The notes below the pieces were generated by a model, which worked only from the letters and a program-made list of their open reading frames with translations, did no database searches and had not been told where the DNA came from. Of a DNA stretch of 64,000 nucleotides, positions 52,133 through 61,310 are shown one piece after another. Both the position numbers and the translations under genes were made by a program. The DNA is from Vibrio tapetis subsp. quintayensis (GTDB taxonomy: Bacteria > Pseudomonadota > Gammaproteobacteria > Enterobacterales > Vibrionaceae). The stretch spans positions 124,001-188,000 of the forward strand of contig NZ_JAUFQV010000035.1 in the NCBI RefSeq assembly GCF_030409945.1, read 5' to 3'. Within the stretch, counting starts at the first letter, position 1; each line of letters begins with the position of its first letter.

Positions 52133-54088
52133 ATGAGATACATTGGGTTGTTTTGGTTAGCATTGGTCATGGCGTTTTCAGTCAGTGCTAACGACTTGAT
52201 AAAAATTGAAGTGGAGCCTAACTGGGTTATTCCCCAAGAATATGACGGAAAAGGGGCAAGAAAAGACCGAGTTGATGGCAGTGCATATCTTTTGGTTGAT
52301 AGACAAACCAACTTTTTATTGACGAAACCGGTAACGTACAGTCATTACATGACAAAGGCTGTGAATTCGAGAGGGGTCGAGGACAATTCGCAGATATCAC
52401 TGACGTTTGCTCCGTCCTACGAAGAAGTCATATTGCATTCCTTGGCTATTTGGCGAGATGGTGTTCGGCTTAATCAACTCGACAAGATGGAAGTAAAACG
52501 CTTTAAGCAAGAGAAAGACCTTGAGCAACTGCTATATAACGGTGACGAAACTTACTACATCGTGCTGAAGAATGTTGAAGAAGGCGATGTCATCGATTAT
52601 AGCTTTTCGATAAAAGGTACTAATCCTGTTTTCAACGGTAATGTTGATTCTTGGTTCAAAATTGGGTGGGAAGTACCTGTAGCGAGCTCTTTTATTCGAA
52701 TACTGTATCCTAAAAATGAAGGGTACAACGTGCGTCGGTTAGGCGACAGCAAGCATGGACAGGTTGAAAGTTTTGAATCTGAACATGGCTTTGAATTTCG
52801 ATATGTCGATACAAGACGTGAATACAAATATTACGAGAAAAATCAGCCAAATTGGTTTGACGAATATCCTTATATTCACGTAACAAACTATACGAACTGG
52901 AACGATGTTGTTGAGTGGTCGTTGCCTCTGTATCAATACGAAATCAATGGCCCACTGATACAAGAAAAGTTGGAGCTGTTAAAAAAGGTTGAAGATCCAG
53001 AAGAGAGAGTGGTAGCGGCAATAAAAATTGCCCAGCAGTCGATTCGATATCTTGGAATGTCGAATGGTATCGGTTCCCATGCTCCAAGATCGCCTGAAAA
53101 TGTACTGGATCAAGGTTATGGTGACTGTAAAGACAAAGTGCTTTTATTGGTTGCTATGCTCGAGGGGATCGGTATCAAAGCGACGCCCGCGTTAGTTAAT
53201 ACGACATATAAGAAACAATTGGTAACGCAGCCTGCAGGTCATAGTGCATTTAATCATGTCATTGTCAGATTTTATTTCGAGGGACTTGAATATTGGATCG
53301 ATCCGACCGCAACAGAGCAAGCGGATAAACTAGCAGCAATAAGCCAGTCCCAACTTGGGTATGCTCTTTTGATTGAGAAAGGTCAGAGATCATTGGTTCG
53401 AATGGATGCTCAGCGTGTTAACAGTATTTCTACCACCACAACGCTTAACGTTAAAGATGTTGGTGAGGGAGAAACCAGCATGACGGTCGAAACAGTCTAT
53501 TATGGTGAACAAGCTGATAGAATGAGACGTTATTTTTCATCTGATTCGATGAGTCAAGTTATGGATAGCTATGAAGAATATTTCAATCGTTTTTATGAAG
53601 GGGTTTATGTTAGCGAAGATTTCGTTGTATATGATGATTTAGATAGCAACGTCTTTACTGTCGTAGAGCAGTACGCAATCGAGTCGTTTTGGTATTTAAC
53701 GGACGAAGGTGAGCATAGATTTGATGTTGTTGCAGATGTTATCAATACGTACATCGTATACCCTGAAAGTAAGCGACGGAAAACGCCTTATTACCTAGGA
53801 AGACCAATAGATATCACTCAGAAGATAGTATTACAATTACCGGTAGGTTTTAGTATTTCAGACGATGATACCTTCATTAACAGTAAGATATTTGAGTTTG
53901 ATATATCATTACAAGGTGTTGGTGGGGTGCTCGCGAAACTAACAGACAAGTACAAAAAGGTTGAGTTTCTATACAGCTACCGCAATAAACAAACATACGT
54001 TGACCCTAGCGAAATGAATGAGTATAAGAAAAATGCGGAATCTGCGTCTGATTCGCTATTCTATCAATTTACTCGACCGTCACTATAA
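52133..54088 (+). CDS. Exported DUF3857 / transglutaminase-like protein
   Basis: About 651 residues from ATG 52133, chosen to put the signal peptide (MRYIGLFWLALVMAFSVSA) at the N-terminus; ATG 52109 is possible and neither has a strong RBS. A DUF3857 domain (about 45-210) is followed by a transglutaminase core. The core has Cys332 in GYGDCKDKVLLLV, the histidine in HSAFNHVIV and the aspartate in YWIDPT, so a cysteine-protease-like triad is present. The C-terminal third is beta-rich with no named domain. Periplasmic peptidase or crosslinking activity is possible but unproven. It lies between dctM and dctD in the conserved Vibrio dct region. Confidence 0.85.
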   Translation: MRYIGLFWLALVMAFSVSANDLIKIEVEPNWVIPQEYDGKGARKDRVDGSAYLLVDRQTNFLLTKPVTYSHYMTKAVNSRGVEDNSQISLTFAPSYEEVILHSLAIWRDGVRLNQLDKMEVKRFKQEKDLEQLLYNGDETYYIVLKNVEEGDVIDYSFSIKGTNPVFNGNVDSWFKIGWEVPVASSFIRILYPKNEGYNVRRLGDSKHGQVESFESEHGFEFRYVDTRREYKYYEKNQPNWFDEYPYIHVTNYTNWNDVVEWSLPLYQYEINGPLIQEKLELLKKVEDPEERVVAAIKIAQQSIRYLGMSNGIGSHAPRSPENVLDQGYGDCKDKVLLLVAMLEGIGIKATPALVNTTYKKQLVTQPAGHSAFNHVIVRFYFEGLEYWIDPTATEQADKLAAISQSQLGYALLIEKGQRSLVRMDAQRVNSISTTTTLNVKDVGEGETSMTVETVYYGEQADRMRRYFSSDSMSQVMDSYEEYFNRFYEGVYVSEDFVVYDDLDSNVFTVVEQYAIESFWYLTDEGEHRFDVVADVINTYIVYPESKRRKTPYYLGRPIDITQKIVLQLPVGFSISDDDTFINSKIFEFDISLQGVGGVLAKLTDKYKKVEFLYSYRNKQTYVDPSEMNEYKKNAESASDSLFYQFTRPSL

Positions 54089-54103
54089 TTGAGTTCCATT
54101 TAA

Positions 54104-54126
54104 AGGCCCTACTCTGGTTAGGGCCT
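54104..54126. terminator. Hairpin between convergent genes
   Basis: AGGCCCTA-ctctggt-TAGGGCCT, perfect 8-bp stem between the DUF3857 gene and dctD. On the minus strand it is followed by TTTAAAT. A bidirectional terminator is likely. Confidence 0.65.
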
Positions 54127-54135
54127 ATCCGTGAT

Positions 54136-55470
54136 TTATTTATACTCTTCTTTGCTAAGACCATACTTTTGCATCTTGTCGTATAGCGTTTTTCTTGCTA
54201 ATTGAAGGTTATGCATGGTGTCTTTGATGCTACCGCCACAGTCTGCCAAACATTGCTCTAAAATGGTTTTTTCAAACTCAGCGACTTGCTCTGCAAGTCC
54301 TTGTTGCGGTTCGACAGTACTGGCATCGCCAAGTTGTATCAATTTACCAAGCAAGACGAAGCGCTCAGCTGCGTTTCTTAATTCCCTTACATTACCTGGC
54401 CAGTTATGAGCGAGTAGAATCTGTAGATCACTGGCGGGTAATGACGTTGCGGCTTTGCCATACCGAGCCGCGGCAACCAGCAGAAAGTGATGGAATAAAC
54501 CAGGAATGTCTTCTTTGCGTGAGCGAAGAGGGGGGAGGTCTAACGTCACGACGTTCAATCGATAATAGAGATCTTGACGAAAAGTTCCTTCGCTAGCGGC
54601 TTGCTTTAAATCGATTTTAGTGGCGGCAATGACGCGAATATCTAGCTCAACAGCTTGATTTGAGCCAACACGCTCTAAGCTACGTTCTTGTAATACTCGT
54701 AACAGCCTGATTTGTGCTTGCATCGGCATTGACTCAATTTCATCGAGAAAAAGTGTGCCTCCTTGTGCGTGCTCAAACTTACCAACTCTGCGGCTTTCGG
54801 CTCCGGTAAATGCGCCTTTTTCGTGTCCGTATAGTTCACTTTCAATGAGGTTTTCTGGTACAGCACCACAATTTACCGCTACAAAATTTTGTTCTCTGCG
54901 GCTGCTTTGCTCATGTAGCGAACGAGCAACCAACTCTTTGCCTGTTCCTGTTTCGCCAAACAATAGGATGTCAGCGTTGGTGTCGGCCACATGGCTGATG
55001 GTGTCGCGAAGTGCTTGGATACTGGCGGTGTCCCCAATGATTCTAGGTCCAAGAGCTTGTTTTGCTTTTAATGCACGTTTTAGCTGCTGATTTTCAAGTG
55101 TCAGTTTACGACGCTCAATGCCACGTTTTACCGTATCAATCAGGCGATCGCTAGCAAAGGGTTTTTCTATAAAATCGTAAGCGCCATCATGCATGGCCTG
55201 TACAGCCATGGAAATATCACCGTGGCCTGTGATCAGCACTACCGGAATATCGGCATCTTTTCGTTTAATGGATCGCAGTAAGTCTTGGCCAGATAGGTTA
55301 GGTAAGCAAATATCGGTGACAACCACGTGGGGAGGGTTGTCGTGATCAAAGGCAATCAGTGCAGATTCGGCATCAGCAAAGCCTTTGGCTTCAATGTCGG
55401 CCAGTTCGAAACTTTGCTCCATTGCGATCCTAAGATCTTCTTCATCATCAATAAAAAACACATGACACAT
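54136..55470 (-). CDS. dctD: DctD, sigma-54-dependent response regulator
   Basis: 444 residues. The receiver (about 3-118) has Asp53 in VVTDICLP. The AAA+ domain (about 145-375) has Walker A GETGTGKE, the sigma-54 contact motif GAFTGAE and Walker B GGTLFLDEIESM. A Fis-type HTH is at the C-terminus (about 400-440, LQLARKTLYDKMQKYGL). It activates the sigma-54 promoter before dctP. RBS AAGGAAG; it follows dctB by 23 bp. Confidence 0.95.
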   Translation of the reverse strand: MCHVFFIDDEEDLRIAMEQSFELADIEAKGFADAESALIAFDHDNPPHVVVTDICLPNLSGQDLLRSIKRKDADIPVVLITGHGDISMAVQAMHDGAYDFIEKPFASDRLIDTVKRGIERRKLTLENQQLKRALKAKQALGPRIIGDTASIQALRDTISHVADTNADILLFGETGTGKELVARSLHEQSSRREQNFVAVNCGAVPENLIESELYGHEKGAFTGAESRRVGKFEHAQGGTLFLDEIESMPMQAQIRLLRVLQERSLERVGSNQAVELDIRVIAATKIDLKQAASEGTFRQDLYYRLNVVTLDLPPLRSRKEDIPGLFHHFLLVAAARYGKAATSLPASDLQILLAHNWPGNVRELRNAAERFVLLGKLIQLGDASTVEPQQGLAEQVAEFEKTILEQCLADCGGSIKDTMHNLQLARKTLYDKMQKYGLSKEEYK

Positions 55471-55493
55471 TTATGCTCTCTTCCTTGTAATTA

Positions 55494-57302
55494 TTATGGC
55501 GTCTTATTGCTCCAAAGTAGCGGGTTGGAGTTGTTGGGCAAGGTAATTTGGAAGCACGCTCCTCCGATTGTGCTGTCACGGACCATTAGAGCACCATGCA
55601 TGCCAGCAACGATCTGTTGAGATATTGATAGCCCTAGACCTAAACCGTTCTGTTTGGTGGTAAAGAATGGGTCAAATAGGCGATTAAGATGATCTTGCGC
55701 GATACCGGGTCCGTTGTCTTCTATGCGTATCACAATTTCATGGTCTGATTGAGACAGTGACACGATGATTTTCTTAGTAGGTTGTTGTTCTATGGCGTGT
55801 ATCGCATTCGACAATAAATTCACTAAGACCTGCTCCAGTTGAATAGGGTTTATTTTGGTTTGTATTAGCTCGGTTTCAATTTCAAGTAGTAGCTCGACTC
55901 GTTGGTTTTTAAGTTGGGCTTTTAGCAGTTCTTTCGCGGCCACGATAAGTGGGAATATTTGCGCATCGACTAACTCGTTAGCATTGGACTTTTTAGCAAA
56001 CGCCTTTAACTGCTTACTAATTTGAGCCATTCTGTCAGTCAGCGCTGAAATCCGAACCAAGTTTTCACTGGTTTTCTCTGGCTTACCTTTCTCCAGGAAG
56101 GCTTTACCGTTGTCGGCATAACTTCTGATGGCCGCAAGCGGGTTGTTCAATTCATGGCTGATACTGGCTGACATTTGTCCCAACACGGCGAGTTTGGCCG
56201 CTTGTATCAGCTCATCTTGCGTTTGACGTAATGTGTGTTCGGTTTCGGTTCTGACTTTTACTTCGTGGTGTAGCTCGGCAGTGCGCTCCATGACTTGAAA
56301 TTCTAATTTGTGCTTAGCGTCTTGCTGAATGCGTTCGATGTGTTTTTGTTTGGTGCGATGCTGTATGTACACGACATAGCTGAGATACATGAGCACGAAT
56401 ATGAGAGTGTAGATTGACGTAATGGCGGCTACACTCCACATGAGCTGAATTTTAGGCGTTAAGACGCGTACTGTTAGATCAATGTTATCCATTGGTTGGT
56501 GGGCACTGAGGTATTGATTGTTCAGCGATGGATTAACTGTGTGTGTTATTTCACTTGTCGGGCTGCTTAGATCCCCAGCAAGCATGAGTGAGCCAATTTC
56601 CCTCTCTAAGTATCGTCTGCTTTCTGAGATGTTGACTTTCGTTTCGATGCTTAATGGGATGATACTTTGGTATAGCCAAGATTCTCGATTGGACATAAAC
56701 ACCACATTGTTTTCATCGGTGACTGCGAAATAACTCTCTTTGTTAGTCCAATTTTGCTCTATGTTAGACAGCTCTTTTTTCACAACGATCACGCCTAAGG
56801 TCTTAGCGGCAAACACGATAGGGTACGCGTAGTAGTATCCACGCCTGCCGGACGTGCTGCCAAGCGCGAAGTACTCGCCCTTTTGGCCGTTAATCGCTTT
56901 TTGAAAGTAAGGACGAAAAGCAAAGTTACGACCTATAAACGTGCGTTGGTTGTCCCAGTTACTGGCGGAAATCGTGGTGCCGTGGTTATCAATGAGATAG
57001 GTGTCCGAAGCGCCGATGATTTGGTTGACCTGTTCTAGATAACGATTGGTGATATCGAGTTGTGCGCTGTTGTTTGGTTTAAGCAATGCATCAATGAGTT
57101 CTCTGTCTTTAGACATCAATTGGGGGATGTAGGCGTATTTGTCTAGCTGGCTCGATAGATGGCTTTTCAGTTGTTCGGCTTGTTGTAACGCGTTTTTGCT
57201 AAGTTGCTGATTACCAGATTGCCAAACCCAACTGGTAACAATCAACGTACTAAAGAAGTAAATTACAAAAAAAAACATCGAAACACGCTTGCGTACAGCC
57301 AT
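55494..57302 (-). CDS. dctB: DctB, C4-dicarboxylate sensor kinase
   Basis: 602 residues. Membrane helix 1 is at about 8-27. The periplasmic double-Cache-like sensor domain (about 28-290) contains NRESWLYQS and GRRGYYYAYPIVF, as in DctB. Membrane helix 2 is at about 292-312, followed by a coiled coil. The H-box is SISHELNNPLAAIRSYADN with His383, and the ATPase domain has NLLSNAIHAI, EDNGPGIA and GLGLGLSISQQI. It senses succinate-type acids and phosphorylates DctD. RBS AAGGA precedes the ATG. Confidence 0.95.
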   Translation of the reverse strand: MAVRKRVSMFFFVIYFFSTLIVTSWVWQSGNQQLSKNALQQAEQLKSHLSSQLDKYAYIPQLMSKDRELIDALLKPNNSAQLDITNRYLEQVNQIIGASDTYLIDNHGTTISASNWDNQRTFIGRNFAFRPYFQKAINGQKGEYFALGSTSGRRGYYYAYPIVFAAKTLGVIVVKKELSNIEQNWTNKESYFAVTDENNVVFMSNRESWLYQSIIPLSIETKVNISESRRYLEREIGSLMLAGDLSSPTSEITHTVNPSLNNQYLSAHQPMDNIDLTVRVLTPKIQLMWSVAAITSIYTLIFVLMYLSYVVYIQHRTKQKHIERIQQDAKHKLEFQVMERTAELHHEVKVRTETEHTLRQTQDELIQAAKLAVLGQMSASISHELNNPLAAIRSYADNGKAFLEKGKPEKTSENLVRISALTDRMAQISKQLKAFAKKSNANELVDAQIFPLIVAAKELLKAQLKNQRVELLLEIETELIQTKINPIQLEQVLVNLLSNAIHAIEQQPTKKIIVSLSQSDHEIVIRIEDNGPGIAQDHLNRLFDPFFTTKQNGLGLGLSISQQIVAGMHGALMVRDSTIGGACFQITLPNNSNPLLWSNKTP

Positions 57303-57426
57303 GACAACTTCCTTTTATCATTGAACCTCTAGATTAAATGCCGCACAAAAAGTTACCAATTAATCCTATTAAAACAAGACTGGGATCTCTTTTTCGTTTT
57401 TTTCTTAAAAAAAGGGATTATTTCCC

Positions 57427-57453
57427 TTGAAAAGCCATGTATCGTCCCCATTT
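57427..57453 (+). promoter_or_regulatory. Sigma-32-like promoter upstream of tig
   Basis: TTGAAA (57427-57432, preceded by CCC), 13-bp spacer, CCCCATTT (57446-57453): a near-perfect heat-shock promoter. It lies about 300 bp before the tig ATG, implying a long leader. Confidence 0.75.
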
Positions 57454-57570
57454 CTCAGGAAACTAACGTCATTTTGTTGGGAATTTAGGACTTGGCTCGA
57501 CAGTTGAAGTGCATATCGCTAGAATGTCGCGTCTATTTTTTCGTTCTGAGACTAATTGGAGATTGCTTTT

Positions 57571-57592
57571 TTTACCTGCTTCGGTAGGTAAA
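57571..57592 (+). other. Stem-loop with cUUCGg tetraloop in the tig leader
   Basis: TTTACCTGC-TTCG-GTAGGTAAA, 9-bp stem including one G-U pair and a C(UUCG)G tetraloop. It has no T tract after it. If transcription starts at the upstream promoter, this is a stable element in the tig 5' UTR. Confidence 0.55.
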
Positions 57593-57755
57593 TGGAAGAA
57601 ATCGCTGAATAGTTCATTAGTCTTATTTGAGGCTGATGGTGCTCAATTTGTATGTATGTGCTCACTTGGGGTACATAAATGATGAAGCCGTGATCACTTG
57701 ATGTGAGCGGCTCATACGCTCAGTTAATCTGAGCCAGTTTTGAGGTTTAAATATA

Positions 57756-59057
57756 ATGCAAGCTACTGTTGAAACTCTAGAAGGCCTAGAGCGCCGTCTT
57801 ACTATTACTGTTCCTGCTTCTAACATTGAAGATGCGGTAACGGCTGAACTACGTAACATCGCAAAAAACCGTCGTTTCGATGGTTTCCGTAAAGGCAAAG
57901 TGCCTATGAAAATGGTTGCGAAAATGTACGGCCAAGCAGTACGTCAAGACGTGATGGGCGAAGTAATGCAACGTCACTTCATCGAAGCGATCGTTAAAGA
58001 AAAAATTAACCCAGCGGGCGCACCTACTTTTACTCCAGTTGAAACTGAAGAAGGTAAAGACCTAGTATTCGCTGCTTCTTTTGAAGTATACCCAGAGCTA
58101 GAGCTTAAAGGCCTAGAAAACATCACAGTTGAAAAACCAGCTGTTGAAGTTAAAGAAGAAGACGTAAGCGAAATGATCGAAACGCTTCGCAAGCAACAAG
58201 CTACTTGGAAAGAAGTAGACACAGCTGCTGAAGAAGGTTCTCGTGCAACTATCGATTTCGTTGGTTCTATCGACGGTGAAGAGTTTGAAGGCGGCAAAGC
58301 TGAAAACTTCCCACTTGAAATGGGCCAAGGTCGTATGATCCCTGGTTTCGAAGACGGCATCACTGGTAAAACAGCGGGCATGGAATTTGAAATCGACGTT
58401 AACTTCCCAGAAGATTACCACGCTGAAAACCTAAAAGGTAAAGAAGCTAAGTTTTCTATTAAAGTAAACAAAGTTGAAGCGCGTGAGCTTCCTGAGCTAA
58501 ACGAAGAATTCGTTGCTAAGTTCGGTGCGACAGATGGCCTAGAAGGTCTTAAAACTGAAGTACGTAAGAACATGGAACGTGAGCTTAAGCAAGCAGTTAA
58601 GAACCGCATTAAAGAGCAAGCTCTTGACGGCCTAGTAAACGAGAACGACATCGACGTTCCGACTGCTCTTATTGACCAAGAGATCGTTACTCTACGTCAA
58701 CAAGCTGCACAACGTTTTGGCGGCAACCCAGAAGCTGCTGAGCAACTTCCACGTGAGCTTTTCGAAGAGCAAGCTAAACGTCGCGTAGTTGTTGGCCTAC
58801 TATTAGGTGAAGTAATAAAGTCTGAAGAACTAAAAGCTGACGACGAGAAAGTAAAAGCAATCATCCAAGAGATGGCGACTGCTTACGAAGATCCATCAGA
58901 AGTTATTGCTTACTACGAGCAAAACGAGCAGATGATGAACAACATGCGTAACGTTGCGCTAGAAGAGCAAGCGATCGATGCAATCATCGCTAAAGCACAA
59001 GTTTCTGACAAAGAAGTAAGCTTCAACGAGCTTATGAATGCACAACAACCTGCATAA
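57756..59057 (+). CDS. tig: Trigger factor
   Basis: 433 residues, the usual length. Ribosome-associated chaperone for nascent chains. The ribosome-binding signature FDGFRKGKVP is at about residues 41-50, the FKBP-like prolyl isomerase domain is at about 150-245 (GSRATIDFVGSIDGEEFEGG), and the helical C-terminal arms follow. First gene of the tig-clpP-clpX-lon block. Confidence 0.98.
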   Translation: MQATVETLEGLERRLTITVPASNIEDAVTAELRNIAKNRRFDGFRKGKVPMKMVAKMYGQAVRQDVMGEVMQRHFIEAIVKEKINPAGAPTFTPVETEEGKDLVFAASFEVYPELELKGLENITVEKPAVEVKEEDVSEMIETLRKQQATWKEVDTAAEEGSRATIDFVGSIDGEEFEGGKAENFPLEMGQGRMIPGFEDGITGKTAGMEFEIDVNFPEDYHAENLKGKEAKFSIKVNKVEARELPELNEEFVAKFGATDGLEGLKTEVRKNMERELKQAVKNRIKEQALDGLVNENDIDVPTALIDQEIVTLRQQAAQRFGGNPEAAEQLPRELFEEQAKRRVVVGLLLGEVIKSEELKADDEKVKAIIQEMATAYEDPSEVIAYYEQNEQMMNNMRNVALEEQAIDAIIAKAQVSDKEVSFNELMNAQQPA

Positions 59058-59106
59058 TTCAGGTTTCTGTGTGTAGACAGTTGACTTTGTTTTAACTCTT
59101 CTGCTA

Positions 59107-59150
59107 ACAATGGTCCGTGTGAGTAAATCATTCGGGCCATTTTATTTTAG
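59107..59150 (+). terminator. Weak terminator-like hairpin between tig and clpP
   Basis: AATGGTCC ... GGGCCATT with a 17-nt loop, followed by TTATTTTAG. It probably allows partial read-through into clpP. Confidence 0.4.
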
Positions 59151-59162
59151 GGATATAAGAAT

Positions 59163-59789
59163 ATGAGCTACCAAGAAAAAAATGCAATGTCACCAATTAT
59201 TGATGCGCTAGTACCTATGGTAGTAGAGCAAACATCCCGTGGTGAGCGCTCTTACGATATCTTTTCTCGTCTGCTTAAGGAACGTATCATCTTCCTTACA
59301 GGTCAAGTTGAAGACAACATGGCAAACCTTGTTGTGGCGCAGCTTCTGTTTCTTGAGTCAGAAAATCCAGACAAAGACATCTTCCTTTACATCAACTCTC
59401 CTGGTGGCAGCGTAACAGCAGGTATGTCTATCTATGACACCATGCAGTACATCAAGCCAAACGTGAGCACAGTATGTATGGGACAAGCTTGTTCAATGGG
59501 TGCATTTTTGCTAGCTGGTGGTGCACCAGGTAAGCGTCATGTATTGCCTAACTCTCGCGTGATGATCCACCAACCATTAGGTGGTTTCCAAGGCCAAGCG
59601 TCTGACATTCAGATCCACGCGCAAGAGATCCTAACGATCAAGCAACGACTAAATAAATTACTTGCTGAACACACTGGCCAACCGCTAGAAGTGATTGAGC
59701 AAGACACAGACCGCGATAACTTCATGTCTGCGGATCAAGCTGTGGAATACGGTTTGGTGGATTCCATTTTGGAACGCAACGCTAAATAA
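59163..59789 (+). CDS. clpP: ClpP protease subunit
   Basis: 208 residues. Serine peptidase that forms a 14-mer and degrades proteins unfolded by ClpX or ClpA. The catalytic serine is Ser111 in GQACSMGA, the same number as in E. coli precursor ClpP; His lies in MIHQPLGG and Asp in DTDRDNFM. The residue before the serine is Cys rather than the usual Ala. Confidence 0.98.
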   Translation: MSYQEKNAMSPIIDALVPMVVEQTSRGERSYDIFSRLLKERIIFLTGQVEDNMANLVVAQLLFLESENPDKDIFLYINSPGGSVTAGMSIYDTMQYIKPNVSTVCMGQACSMGAFLLAGGAPGKRHVLPNSRVMIHQPLGGFQGQASDIQIHAQEILTIKQRLNKLLAEHTGQPLEVIEQDTDRDNFMSADQAVEYGLVDSILERNAK

Positions 59790-59915
59790 TATCTAGGGCA
59801 TAATAAAGCCCGACCTATTATTGCAAAAGGTGCCTGTATTCAAAGATGCAGGCGCATTTTGAACAAAAGTGTTATACACTCAAACCAGAATAAAAAAGGC
59901 TAAAGAGGTTAGCGA

Positions 59916-61196
59916 ATGACAGATAAAAGCAAAGAGAGCGGTAGTGGTAAACTGCTATATTGCTCTTTCTGCGGCAAAAGCCAGCACGAAGTTCGCAAGC
60001 TAATCGCAGGTCCATCCGTATATATTTGTGACGAATGTGTCGATCTATGTAACGACATTATTCGCGAAGAAATCAAAGATGTGTTGCCTAAAAAGGAATC
60101 TACAGCGTTACCAACGCCTCGTGAGATCCGTGCCCATCTAGATGATTACGTGATTGGCCAAGATTATGCTAAGAAAGTGCTCGCTGTTGCGGTTTATAAT
60201 CACTATAAACGTCTGCGTAACGGTGACATCACCAGTGAAGGCGTTGAGCTAGGTAAAAGTAACATTTTGCTTATCGGTCCTACTGGTAGTGGTAAAACCC
60301 TACTTGCAGAAACGTTGGCAAGATTCCTAGACGTACCTTTCACAATGGCAGATGCAACCACACTAACTGAAGCTGGTTATGTGGGCGAAGATGTTGAAAA
60401 CATCATCCAAAAGCTTCTGCAAAAATGTGATTACGACGTAGCGAAAGCAGAGCGCGGTATTGTTTACATCGATGAAATCGACAAGATTTCTCGTAAAGCA
60501 GAAAACCCATCAATTACGCGTGACGTATCTGGCGAAGGTGTGCAACAAGCATTGCTTAAGTTAGTTGAAGGTACTGTGGCGTCGGTTCCACCGCAAGGCG
60601 GACGTAAGCACCCACAACAAGAATTCCTTCAAGTTGATACATCTAAGATTCTATTTATCTGTGGCGGTGCATTTGCCGGCCTAGATAAAGTGATTGAGCA
60701 ACGTGTAGCAACAGGTTCTGGCATTGGATTTGGCGCGGAAGTTCGCTCTAAAGATGAAACCAAAACTGTTGGTGAACTGTTCATGCAGGTTGAGCCAGAA
60801 GATCTCGTTAAATATGGATTGATTCCAGAGTTTATCGGTCGTCTTCCTGTCACAACGACGCTAACAGAGTTGGATGAAGAAGCACTTATCCAAATTCTTT
60901 GTGAGCCGAAAAATGCATTGACTAAGCAGTACGCAGCGCTGTTCGATATCGAAGACGTTGAACTTGAATTCCGTGAGGATGCACTGCGAGCGATTGCTAA
61001 GAAAGCAATGGATCGTAAAACTGGTGCTCGTGGTTTGCGCTCAATCTTAGAGGGTGTCCTTCTAGAGACTATGTATGAGCTTCCATCAAGCACTGATGTA
61101 AGCAAAGTAGTTATCGATGATTCCGTGATTAACGGTGAATCTGAACCGCTGCTTATCTACAACGGCACTGAAAATCAGGCCGCCGGCGCAGAGTAA
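59916..61196 (+). CDS. clpX: ClpX unfoldase
   Basis: 426 residues. Zinc-binding domain (about 13-50: CSFCGKSQHEV ... CDECVDLC), then AAA+ domain with Walker A GPTGSGKT, Walker B VYIDEIDKI, a pore loop (GYVGE) and the ClpP-binding IGF loop (GSGIGFGAEV). It feeds substrates into ClpP encoded 126 bp upstream. A strong terminator follows. Confidence 0.98.
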   Translation: MTDKSKESGSGKLLYCSFCGKSQHEVRKLIAGPSVYICDECVDLCNDIIREEIKDVLPKKESTALPTPREIRAHLDDYVIGQDYAKKVLAVAVYNHYKRLRNGDITSEGVELGKSNILLIGPTGSGKTLLAETLARFLDVPFTMADATTLTEAGYVGEDVENIIQKLLQKCDYDVAKAERGIVYIDEIDKISRKAENPSITRDVSGEGVQQALLKLVEGTVASVPPQGGRKHPQQEFLQVDTSKILFICGGAFAGLDKVIEQRVATGSGIGFGAEVRSKDETKTVGELFMQVEPEDLVKYGLIPEFIGRLPVTTTLTELDEEALIQILCEPKNALTKQYAALFDIEDVELEFREDALRAIAKKAMDRKTGARGLRSILEGVLLETMYELPSSTDVSKVVIDDSVINGESEPLLIYNGTENQAAGAE

Positions 61197-61213
61197 TTCA
61201 CAATTATTAAACT

Positions 61214-61240
61214 AAGGAGGCTTTTGCCTCCTTTTTTTTT
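61214..61240 (+). terminator. Terminator after clpX
   Basis: AAGGAGGC-TTTT-GCCTCC followed by ten T residues. Confidence 0.92.
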
Positions 61241-61249
61241 ATTATCTCG

Positions 61250-61274
61250 TTGAATATACGCCAATTGCCCCCAT
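61250..61274 (+). promoter_or_regulatory. Sigma-32-like promoter of lon
   Basis: TTGAAT (61250-61255), 13-bp spacer, CCCCAT (61269-61274, followed by AT), about 35 bp before the lon ATG. This agrees with heat-shock control of lon in enterobacteria. Confidence 0.75.
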
Positions 61275-61310
61275 ATACTGCTCATAAGCAGAAACGGAAG
61301 AGAGAATAGT

